IMG/VR virus record: IMGVR_UViG_3300018080_000620
Span: 1 to 22,661 of that record
Source: a virus
Length of the DNA: 22,661 nucleotides
Direction: 5' to 3' (one strand)
In this document: positions 1 through 5,917 of the stretch, one piece after another
How positions within the stretch are numbered: position 1 is the first letter of the stretch
How the letters are laid out: each line of letters starts with the position of its first letter
Made by a program: the position numbers and the translations under genes
Notes under the pieces: model-generated
The model's input: only the letters and a program-made list of their open reading frames with translations
Told to the model about the DNA's origin: nothing
Databases searched by the model: none

Positions 1-2
1 AG

Positions 3-56
3 AAATGCGAAAATCTAAATTTAGAGGCAAAATTGAATGTAACGGCGTTTGCTTAA
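3..56 (+). CDS. possible 3' end of an upstream gene (partial)
   Basis: The left edge is open in the frame starting at base 3 and closes at a TAA at 54-56, giving a 17-residue tail ending VTAFA. The stop falls in the loop of the intrinsic terminator at 45-73, a common arrangement at the end of an operon. A second frame is also open from the edge and closes at the TAG at 59-61. Seventeen codons are too few to prove coding or name a family. It is included because the terminator implies that something upstream is transcribed into this point. Confidence 0.3.
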   Translation, partial: KCENLNLEAKLNVTAFA

Positions 57-73
57 ATTAGCAACCGCTTTTT
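45..73 (+). terminator. intrinsic terminator at left edge
   Basis: Bases 45-53 pair with 60-68 (GCGTTTGCT with AGCAACCGC, one T/C mismatch) around a six-base loop, followed immediately by TTTTT at 69-73. This is a standard rho-independent terminator for + strand transcription. It separates the upstream gene from the non-coding region and the packaging operon. Confidence 0.75.
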
Positions 74-95
74 ATATATTTAAAAATACTAAAAC

Positions 96-180
96 AATTC
101 AATATAAAATTACAAATAAGCATGCTCGGTTTTTCTTGGCCTTTCCGATACAAAACAAAAAACCAATCAAATATTGAATT
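96..180. repeat. 10-bp inverted repeat overlapping the RNA fold
   Basis: AATTCAATAT at 96-105 is the exact reverse complement of ATATTGAATT at 171-180. The right arm lies in the P1/P2 linker of the candidate structured RNA, so pairing would cross P1 and make a pseudoknot or an alternative conformation. A second crossing pair is TAAGCATG at 117-124 with CATGCTTA at 262-269, which competes with P4. In AT-rich DNA an eight-base pair may be chance; the ten-base one is less likely to be. Confidence 0.4.
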
Positions 181-345
181 TGAAAGACTGTTTTAGACTA
201 ATCCTTTACATAGACTCCCATATAACCCCGTGGGAGAGGATTAACCAACAAACGCCCTCCTCATGCTTAGACCAAAAAAGATTTTGATTTTAGCAGGGGG
301 TGGGAGTTGGAGCCTAAACACCTTTCACCTTCATTGATTGGTTTT
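159..345. ncRNA. candidate structured RNA with three-way junction
   Basis: No gene is visible between 74 and 485, but the inverted repeats nest into one closed fold. P1: 159-170 with 334-345, 12 perfect pairs. P2: 182-186 with 322-326, 189-193 with 316-320, and 195-196 with 314-315. P3: 199-204 with 238-243, capped by 215-220 with 231-236. P4: 245-249 with 306-310, then 255-267 with 292-303 (two G-U pairs on the + strand), capped by 273-277 with 282-286. P2, P3 and P4 meet with linkers of only one to three bases. Strand is unresolved: the G-U pairs (258/300 and 261/297) would be A-C mismatches on the - strand, favouring +. Yet a good - strand promoter lies at 378-408, and on the - strand the P1 arm runs into a T-rich tail. 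A weak + promoter (TTAAAA at 80-85, TATAAA at 103-108) also exists. I do not recognise a named RNA family. A cos/pac recognition region is an alternative. Confidence 0.5.
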
Positions 346-377
346 AGTTACAGACTCTCCAAAACTCTGGTATATGA

Positions 378-408
378 ATTATAGCATAGATGGGGGTGGT
401 ATGGTCAA
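378..408 (-). promoter_or_regulatory. possible - strand promoter (extended -10)
   Basis: Read on the - strand, TTGACC (408-403) is followed 19 bases later by TATAAT (383-378), preceded by TGC, an extended -10. Transcription would start near 371 and run leftwards through the structured region. No - strand reading frame of useful length follows, so any product would be non-coding. The spacer is slightly long, but the extended -10 could compensate. Confidence 0.4.
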
Positions 409-436
409 GTGTTTTTTAAGTGTAGTTTAATACTAT

Positions 437-464
437 TTGACAAAAAAAAAGGAAAGGATATAAT
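437..464 (+). promoter_or_regulatory. sigma70-type promoter of packaging operon
   Basis: TTGACA at 437-442 and TATAAT at 459-464 are both exact consensus hexamers, 16 bases apart. Transcription should start near 471, only about 15 bases before the first ATG at 486, so the mRNA leader is very short. The sequence just after the -10 (GAGATAAAATAAGATA, 465-480) is almost repeated after the promoter at 9957-9985, suggesting a shared regulatory signature. Confidence 0.85.
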
Positions 465-485
465 GAGATAAAATAAGATATAGAA

Positions 486-710
486 ATGGAAAAGAAAATA
501 ATAAAAAGACATAGACCAAAAACAAAAGGCAAATTAATCAAAGCTTTTCTTTATGGTAAAGTTAGATTGGAATTGTACGATAAAACTTTCTTCGTTGTGT
601 TTAAGGGGAATAAAGAAGTTTATTGGATAGAACTTGAAAAGCTTAAGGAAATAATGGAAAAATTCAAAAATGAAAAGGACAGAATTAAATTAAATAAAAT
701 ATTATCATGA
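486..710 (+). CDS. small basic hypothetical protein
   Basis: A 74-residue lysine-rich protein, first gene after the strong promoter at 437-464. The N-terminal 20 residues are very basic, the middle (about 20-50) alternates hydrophobic and charged residues as in a small beta sheet, and the C-terminus (about 50-70) looks like a charged helix. There is no transmembrane segment or cysteine pair. The ATG lies about 15 bases from the predicted transcript start with no Shine-Dalgarno sequence. Its stop overlaps the next gene's start (ATGA at 707-710). I do not recognise a family. Its position at the head of the packaging operon and its basic N-terminus would suit nucleic-acid binding, but that is inference. 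Confidence 0.65.
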   Translation: MEKKIIKRHRPKTKGKLIKAFLYGKVRLELYDKTFFVVFKGNKEVYWIELEKLKEIMEKFKNEKDRIKLNKILS

Positions 711-883
711 AAAAAACATATTCAGGCCGTGAACTTGCAAAAATAACAGGCTTGCATTACAAAACAGTTTATAATTATGTAAAGCGTGGATTACTACCAG
801 ATAGAAAGGGGGACGTTAGCGAGCATTATGTTTTTTATGAGGAGGATTTGGAGAAACTAAAAGAAATAATAAAAATTAAGTAA
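707..883 (+). CDS. MerR/excisionase-like HTH DNA-binding protein
   Basis: A 58-residue protein whose first half reads as a winged-helix HTH of the MerR/Xis (HTH_17) type: YSGRELAKITGLHYKTVYNY at residues 5-24 supplies the two helices of the HTH, followed by the VKRGLLP wing turn typical of excisionases and MerR heads. The C-terminal residues 44-58 form a short charged helix. It starts with an ATGA overlap on the preceding stop, so it is translationally coupled. Such proteins act as small transcriptional regulators or as recombination directionality factors. No integrase is visible in this window, so a regulator of the late or packaging genes is as likely as an excisionase. Confidence 0.75.
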   Translation: MKKTYSGRELAKITGLHYKTVYNYVKRGLLPDRKGDVSEHYVFYEEDLEKLKEIIKIK

Positions 884-888
884 ATATT

Positions 889-1164
889 ATGAGAAAAAGA
901 AAAAAAAGGGAAGTTTCCGGTTCTATTAAGAAACTAAAAAAGAATTTTATAGCGAAGTTAGAATTAAACGAAAATAAATACACAATGCCAACATATAATA
1001 AAATGGTATTACAAGTTAAGTTAAATCATAGCTCGTTGATTAAAACAAAAACAGAGAAAATTGAAGTAGAGGTTCTTTCAGCAAGAAAGATTGAAGGTGT
1101 AGTTTATTATGAATTTGAAGGAATGAGAGGTGTTTATTTTAACAGCAATTTATTTGTAAAATAA
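889..1164 (+). CDS. hypothetical protein, basic N-terminus
   Basis: A 91-residue protein beginning with a run of lysines and arginines (residues 2-20), followed by a region rich in alternating beta-type residues up to the C-terminus (for example KIEVEVLSARKIEGVVYYEF, about residues 57-76). No signal peptide, membrane helix or metal-binding pattern is seen. It lies five bases after the HTH gene, and its stop shares one base with the next start (TAATG at 1162-1166), so it is part of the same operon. Family not recognised. A small nucleic-acid-binding or virion accessory role is possible but unsupported. Confidence 0.6.
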   Translation: MRKRKKREVSGSIKKLKKNFIAKLELNENKYTMPTYNKMVLQVKLNHSSLIKTKTEKIEVEVLSARKIEGVVYYEFEGMRGVYFNSNLFVK

Positions 1165-1556
1165 TGCATTTAGTAAAATATAGACCAAGAAAATATAACA
1201 ATGTTAAAACGGATGGCTATGATTCAAAACTAGAAGCAAGCAGAGCCAAGGAATTAGAAGTTTGGAGGCGTGGAGGATTAATTGACCATTGGGACGCACA
1301 GGAACGCCACGAGATACGTTTAAACGGTGAATTGATAACAACATACAAAATAGACTTTGTAATCTATCACAACGGCAAAATTCACCCAAAGGGAGTCATT
1401 GAATACATCGAGACTAAAGGATATTTCGATTATGCGAGTAAATTGAGGTGGAAAATGTTTGTTGCAACCTTCCATGATGAAATTTTAAAAGGGGATGTGA
1501 TTTGTACGCTAGAAATGCAATCAAACAATTATAATTATAAAAAGTATAAAAAGTAA
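1164..1556 (+). CDS. DUF1064-family phage nuclease
   Basis: A 130-residue protein matching the pattern of DUF1064, small phage proteins with a restriction-endonuclease-like (PD-(D/E)xK) fold. Visible signatures are YDSKLEASRA (19-28) near the N-terminus, YKIDFVIY (61-68) with the catalytic-type Asp64, and YIETKGY (81-87), whose E83-x-K85 forms the expected (D/E)xK element. The length is normal for the family. DUF1064 proteins are usually found in phage replication or packaging neighbourhoods and are thought to cut branched or specific DNA; the exact substrate is not known to me. Here the gene lies about 1.2 kb upstream of the terminase genes, fitting a role in preparing DNA for packaging. Overlaps the upstream stop by one base. 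Confidence 0.8.
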   Translation: MHLVKYRPRKYNNVKTDGYDSKLEASRAKELEVWRRGGLIDHWDAQERHEIRLNGELITTYKIDFVIYHNGKIHPKGVIEYIETKGYFDYASKLRWKMFVATFHDEILKGDVICTLEMQSNNYNYKKYKK

Positions 1557-1572
1557 TTATTAAAAAACAAAC

Positions 1573-1893
1573 ATGAATGAAAAAAGGTACAAGAGGAGAA
1601 TGGAGGTTCTCAAAAAATTACCTCTCCGAGAACAAATTAGAAGATTAAAAGTTTCTTGTGGCAAATATCGCTTTGAGAATGCAAAATTAAGGAAAGAAAA
1701 CATTAAAGTTGATTATTATGTTAATGAGGGTGAAAGATTAAAACAAAACATCCAGAGACTACAAAAGCAATATTTCGATGTTAAACAAGATAGAGACACA
1801 TTAAAGAACGATAAACAGTTTTTTAGAAAAAGATATAATAGATTAAAGAAAAATTGGTTTGTTAAATTATTTTTAATTAAGAAACATGGTTAA
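1573..1893 (+). CDS. coiled-coil hypothetical protein
   Basis: A 106-residue, very basic and almost wholly helical protein. Residues 30-95 show repeating hydrophobic positions among Lys, Arg, Glu and Gln, as expected for a coiled coil (for example ERLKQNIQRLQKQY at about 54-67). The start follows an A-rich leader (AAAAAACAAAC) without Shine-Dalgarno, the usual arrangement in this window. The stop overlaps the next gene by eight bases. No enzymatic motif is present. It may be a small scaffolding or DNA-binding accessory protein; no family recognised. Confidence 0.6.
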   Translation: MNEKRYKRRMEVLKKLPLREQIRRLKVSCGKYRFENAKLRKENIKVDYYVNEGERLKQNIQRLQKQYFDVKQDRDTLKNDKQFFRKRYNRLKKNWFVKLFLIKKHG

Positions 1894-2101
1894 AAAGATC
1901 AAAAGTAGAATTATAAAGAATTATCGAACCTTTATTTTTCATGAGTTCTTAAGGTTATATAATGCTCAAATTATTGAGGGTAATTGTAAAACACAAACCA
2001 AATTCCTGGAAGATATGAAAGAAATGTATCAACTCATTGAATTACACGAAGGCGACACTTTAATATTAAAAATAGTCAATGGGCGTGCTAAAAATCAGTG
2101 A
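1886..2101 (+). CDS. hypothetical protein
   Basis: A 71-residue protein with a basic N-terminus (MVKKIKSRIIKNYR) followed by mixed helix and a short beta-like C-terminal stretch (about 57-65, TLILKIVN). There are no cysteine clusters, membrane helices or known motifs. It begins inside the end of the coiled-coil gene (eight-base overlap), and its own end overlaps the next reading frame by about 20 bases, so the three genes are tightly coupled. Family and function not recognised. Confidence 0.55.
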   Translation: MVKKIKSRIIKNYRTFIFHEFLRLYNAQIIEGNCKTQTKFLEDMKEMYQLIELHEGDTLILKIVNGRAKNQ

Positions 2102-2303
2102 GGCCGAAGCGATTTTGAAAAAATACAATTTAAAGAAGAAAAAGCCTTTAGTTTTAAAACATAAGAAAGGGCTGGACTTCTATAAAAATAGAAAACCTTT
2201 ATATAAATATTTAAAGATAGAAAAAAGGAAGATGGTTAAAGATGGTTATTTGGGTAAAATAGTAAAAGATAATGTTATTCATAAATTTTATTTACAACGA
2301 TGA
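2079..2303 (+). CDS. small lysine-rich hypothetical protein
   Basis: A 74-residue protein with about one third Lys plus Arg, which could bind nucleic acid. The ATG at 2079 lies inside the preceding gene; a GTG at 2085 in the same frame would shorten that overlap and cannot be excluded. Segment ISEAEAILKKY (about 6-16) looks helical, and the C-terminal third alternates as in a beta hairpin. The stop overlaps the next start (ATGA at 2300-2303). No family recognised. Confidence 0.55.
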   Translation: MGVLKISEAEAILKKYNLKKKKPLVLKHKKGLDFYKNRKPLYKYLKIEKRKMVKDGYLGKIVKDNVIHKFYLQR

Positions 2304-2419
2304 AAAGAAAATCATTCAAATTAAGTAAAGATGATTATAATAAAGAAAGGATAGTTTATGGTACTTTAATGATTTTAATTTGGGTTGCATTTTGTTTATT
2401 AGTAATTTTAGTAAGATGA
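2300..2419 (+). CDS. 39-residue single-pass membrane protein
   Basis: A short frame starting with an ATGA overlap on the previous stop and ending with an ATGA overlap on the small terminase start at 2416. The first 18 residues are charged and basic; residues 19-38 (IVYGTLMILIWVAFCLLVIL) form one strongly hydrophobic helix of membrane-spanning length. The coupled overlaps at both ends argue that it is real despite its size. Its function is unknown: it is too small and too early in the operon to be called a holin with confidence. Confidence 0.6.
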   Translation: MKRKSFKLSKDDYNKERIVYGTLMILIWVAFCLLVILVR

Positions 2420-2934
2420 AAGTAGATAGACACAAAGCATTTAACTTATATTGTAAAAGGAATAAAGAGACTTTTAAGTTTTACACGGTTAAAGAAGTAG
2501 CAAAAGAGCTTGATTTAAAATATTCATATTTAAAGGATGTTTCGGTAGAAATGGGATGGAGAGAGAAACGGAAAGAATGCTTAAAAAAGAGGGCTGAGAG
2601 GGCAAGAGAGTACATAACGGAAACCTCGGCAAAGATGGAAGCGGAGAATTATAAATTATTTGACCGAACCAAAAAACTCCTTATTGATTCAATGGTTCAA
2701 TTAGAAGAAAAAAGAGACAAGGACGGCAAAGTTTCGCCGTGGGCCATTAAAGAAGTTATTGAGGGCCTTGGAACCGTAAACAAAAATCAAAGAGTTATTT
2801 GTGGATTGCCGAATGAAATTAATAGGGGCGAAATTACAAATATTAATAAAGAGATTCCTTTGACAGACGAAGAGGTTAAAAAGATTGATGAAGATTTAAA
2901 AAAAGCTAATGATAAATCTGAAGTTTCTAATTGA
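2416..2934 (+). CDS. terS: terminase small subunit
   Basis: A 172-residue protein directly upstream of the large terminase. An HTH is visible at about residues 24-47 (YTVKEVAKELDLKYSYLKDV followed by EMGW), typical of small terminase subunits that recognise the packaging site. Residues 55-110 are a long charged helix suitable for oligomerisation, and the C-terminus is acidic. An upstream in-frame ATG at 2380 exists, but 2416 gives the ATGA coupling seen elsewhere in this operon and removes twelve hydrophobic residues that belong to the overlapping membrane-protein frame, so 2416 is preferred. The C-terminus overlaps the large terminase by 26 bases. Family assignment rests on the HTH plus position, not on a conserved catalytic motif. 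Confidence 0.8.
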   Translation: MKVDRHKAFNLYCKRNKETFKFYTVKEVAKELDLKYSYLKDVSVEMGWREKRKECLKKRAERAREYITETSAKMEAENYKLFDRTKKLLIDSMVQLEEKRDKDGKVSPWAIKEVIEGLGTVNKNQRVICGLPNEINRGEITNINKEIPLTDEEVKKIDEDLKKANDKSEVSN

Positions 2935-4432
2935 AAAATATGGTTATGAAACTACAAGAAAATATCTACAAAAGAGATTCTCGCAAAAGACGCCGGAAGC
3001 TTTTTGGGAATTTTCAAGGTTTTGTTATGGCGATAAAATGGGGGATGAAACCCCTTTTTTTCATCGTGAGATTGTTAATGATCTTATTAAAGATAATGAT
3101 GGGAATTGTGGCCGTATTGCTCGTGGCGCACCGAGAGGGGGGGCAAAATCAACACTAATCGGAACGCTTTATTTAAGTTGGTTAGCTTTAAATGGATTCT
3201 TTAATCATATTCTTTACGTCTCCGACACGGCCGATAAAGCCGTCGCACTTTCAAGTCCATTAAGAAAACAAATAGAAACAAATAGGCATATTAAATTTTT
3301 ATACCCAAACGCAAAAAGTAAAGATACATGGGGAAAAGAGGCATATATTGTTAATGGGCTAAATGGTGCTTGTTTGATTAAGCCTATTGGACAGGGTAAA
3401 AATGTGAGAGGTACTAGTGAAGATAACATAAGGCCGGAGTTTGCGATTTTGGATGATTTGGAAAATCTTGAACTTGTATATTCAAGAGACCGAAGAAAGA
3501 AATTGAAGCAATGGCTTGATTTTGATTTAGAGCCGGCAATGGATAGGTATCATAAAAATATAGTTTATGTTGGGACAATTTTACATTATCATTCACTACT
3601 TAACCAAGTAATAAATAAAAAAGGGAAATATAAATCTTGGAATACTAAATTATATAAGGCTATTGAGAATGGTAAAAGTTTTTGGGAAAGTAGGTTTTCA
3701 ATGGACTATTTAAAGGCTATAAGAGATGACCCAAACCATGAGGATTATGTTGGTTCAATTGTTTTTTCCCAAGAATTTCAAAACGAACCACAGGACGAGA
3801 AAGATAGAATCATACAAACTCACTGGCTTAAAACATATAATCTTATTGAGACAATTAACAAAAGACCGGAGAAAACACCACAGGCTAAAGAGAAAGGATT
3901 TTTAGATGAATTAGATGTTTATGGAGCAGTTGACCCCGCTATCAGTGAAAAGGCCACAGCCGATAATTTCGCTTTGTATATTTTCGGTTATAACAGAAAG
4001 ACAGCAAAAGAATACATGCTTGATTGTGTGGTTATCAAATCAAACGATCCGGAAGAACACACAAGGCTTTGTGTTGATCGGATTATTCGGTGGGGATGTA
4101 TCAAGTTTGGAGTTGAAGCGGTGCAATATCAAGCCGGCTTAAAAACCATGATTAGAAACGCTTTGAATAAAAAAGCTTATTATAAATGCCGTGTCGTTAA
4201 GATAAAAACTAATAAAGACAAGATACAACGGGCAAGAATCCACTCGGCACAATTCCAAGCAGGATTAATCTTATTGCGGGAAGAGCATAAAAATTATAAT
4301 ATATTAAGTAATGAAATTTTAGAGTTTCCATTAGGTGAACATGATGACACTTTTGACTCTTTAATGCTTGCCAGGGAGACCCGCCAAAAATCAAGAAAAA
4401 AGAGAACTTTTAAAGACAATCCATTAAAATAA
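2909..4432 (+). CDS. terL: terminase large subunit
   Basis: A 507-residue packaging motor: an N-terminal ATPase that drives DNA into the prohead and a C-terminal RNase H-like nuclease that cuts concatemers. Visible motifs are Walker A ARGAPRGGAKST (71-82), Walker B FAILDD with the following LEN (178-186), and the coupling motif VGTILH (221-226). The nuclease domain shows VYGAVDPAIS (337-346) with Asp342, Glu403 in GVEAVQYQAG, and the acidic cluster GEHDDTFDSL (476-485). Length and order are normal for the family. It overlaps the small subunit by 26 bases, and the portal gene follows after four bases, the usual packaging cluster. Confidence 0.95.
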   Translation: MINLKFLIEKYGYETTRKYLQKRFSQKTPEAFWEFSRFCYGDKMGDETPFFHREIVNDLIKDNDGNCGRIARGAPRGGAKSTLIGTLYLSWLALNGFFNHILYVSDTADKAVALSSPLRKQIETNRHIKFLYPNAKSKDTWGKEAYIVNGLNGACLIKPIGQGKNVRGTSEDNIRPEFAILDDLENLELVYSRDRRKKLKQWLDFDLEPAMDRYHKNIVYVGTILHYHSLLNQVINKKGKYKSWNTKLYKAIENGKSFWESRFSMDYLKAIRDDPNHEDYVGSIVFSQEFQNEPQDEKDRIIQTHWLKTYNLIETINKRPEKTPQAKEKGFLDELDVYGAVDPAISEKATADNFALYIFGYNRKTAKEYMLDCVVIKSNDPEEHTRLCVDRIIRWGCIKFGVEAVQYQAGLKTMIRNALNKKAYYKCRVVKIKTNKDKIQRARIHSAQFQAGLILLREEHKNYNILSNEILEFPLGEHDDTFDSLMLARETRQKSRKKRTFKDNPLK

Positions 4433-4436
4433 AAAA

Positions 4437-5915
4437 ATGCCAGAACAAATCACACCTTTACCCTTCACTTATTATCCACCAAAGGAGGATGAGACTAGAC
4501 TTTTAGGGTATGAAAAATATCAAAAAATGTTTGATGGTGAACATTTTGAAGCCTTTGAAGTGAAAAAACAAGATATATTCGAGGATTTAAAACAAATAGA
4601 ATATATAATTGTGAACTTTGCCGAAATGATTTCAAAACTTAATGCCGACATGCTTTTTGAGGAGTTTCCAAAAATAACTCTACCGGATGGAGATAATGAG
4701 TTTATGGATTCTTGTTTCTATGAGAATAATTTACGTCGACAAATTTATGAGAGTGGATTAGAAAATTCTTATCGTGGAGATGCCGTTTTTAGAATTAGAG
4801 CCGAGGATTCAAAGCTTATCATTGAGGACATTAACCCGTCGGCTTATTTCCCCGTACTTAACGAACAAAACACAAGAGCAGAACCAAAAGAGAAAATATT
4901 AATGTGGACTTATGAAGGGAAAGACTTAAAGACTAAAATAAATGGCACTGTTTTAAGAGTAGAGCGACACACAAAAGGGTGGATTGTTAACGAGGCTTAT
5001 TTATTAAAGGGAAAGACCGGAGAAATTGGGGTTAAACTTCCGTATAATGATTATTTTGACGGGGAGGAAGTTGTTGACACTAAAATCAATGAATGGCTAA
5101 TTATAGAGATTCCAAACTATTCAACTAATAATTCCTATTGGGGAATATCAGATTATAAAAGTTTAATTAGTGCCTTTAACGCAATTAACAAACGTAAAAC
5201 CAAGATTGATGAGATTTTAGATAAACATGGTGACCCGATTCTTGCCGTTCCTGATGGAGTTCTTGATGAGGATGGACAAGTGCAGAAAAAGAAGTTTGGA
5301 GTGATCGAAGTTGACACCGGAGAAGATGGCGGGATGAAACCGGAATATATTGTTTGGGATGCAAAGTTAGAAAGTGCATTTAGGGAAATTGAAGATTTAA
5401 CAAAAGATATATTTTTGACCAGTGAGACTAGCCAGGCTTTATTTGGGATGGACAGTGGAGGTGGTCAAGCAGAAAGTGGGAGAGCTTTAAAGTTTAGATT
5501 GATTAGAACAATAGCTAAAAAACATAGAAAGGAAATTTATTATACTGATGGGCTAACAACATTATTTTATAATGCTCAATTATTCGCAAAAGCTAACGGC
5601 CTAAAATGTGGAGACAAAAAATTGTCCAAAGAACCAACAAAGCCAGTTATTGAGTGGCAAGATGGAGTTATTAACGATATGGTCGAGGTTGTTGAAATAG
5701 AGACAACCAAGATTAATAATGATCTCCAAACAAAAGCGGGAGCGATCGCAGTTATAGAAGGAATCACACAAGATGAAGCCGAGGAAAGAGTTGAAAAGAT
5801 CGACGAAGAGAAGAAAAAGAACGACTCGGCGTTTGGTGTTTCTCCATTTATGACCACTGAAAACAAAAAGAAAGAAGAAGAGGAAAAAGAATTAAACGAT
5901 AACTCTAAAAATTAA
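4437..5915 (+). CDS. portal protein (SPP1 gp6-like)
   Basis: A 492-residue protein immediately after the large terminase and just before the MuF-type minor head protein. Size, position and character (mixed alpha/beta core, long helices near residues 310-380, acidic and lysine-rich C-terminal tail from about 450) fit the SPP1 gp6-like portal family. Portals form the dodecameric ring at one vertex through which DNA enters and to which the connector attaches. The segment around 325-350 (AREIEDLTKD and the following helices) resembles the stem and crown region of this family. I have no single diagnostic motif; confidence comes from the syntenic block. Two bases separate it from the next gene. Confidence 0.85.
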   Translation: MPEQITPLPFTYYPPKEDETRLLGYEKYQKMFDGEHFEAFEVKKQDIFEDLKQIEYIIVNFAEMISKLNADMLFEEFPKITLPDGDNEFMDSCFYENNLRRQIYESGLENSYRGDAVFRIRAEDSKLIIEDINPSAYFPVLNEQNTRAEPKEKILMWTYEGKDLKTKINGTVLRVERHTKGWIVNEAYLLKGKTGEIGVKLPYNDYFDGEEVVDTKINEWLIIEIPNYSTNNSYWGISDYKSLISAFNAINKRKTKIDEILDKHGDPILAVPDGVLDEDGQVQKKKFGVIEVDTGEDGGMKPEYIVWDAKLESAFREIEDLTKDIFLTSETSQALFGMDSGGGQAESGRALKFRLIRTIAKKHRKEIYYTDGLTTLFYNAQLFAKANGLKCGDKKLSKEPTKPVIEWQDGVINDMVEVVEIETTKINNDLQTKAGAIAVIEGITQDEAEERVEKIDEEKKKNDSAFGVSPFMTTENKKKEEEEKELNDNSKN

Positions 5916-5917
5916 TT

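Noticed and set aside
1-485. tRNA, tmRNA, CRISPR array or attachment site in the non-coding region
   Set aside because: No cloverleaf with a T-arm consensus, no CCA-ended acceptor, no regularly spaced direct repeats, and no integrase nearby to support an attachment site.
2380-2415. Longer start for the small terminase
   Set aside because: The extra twelve codons are the membrane-helix codons of the overlapping 39-residue gene read in another frame; ATG 2416 gives the ATGA coupling seen repeatedly in this operon.
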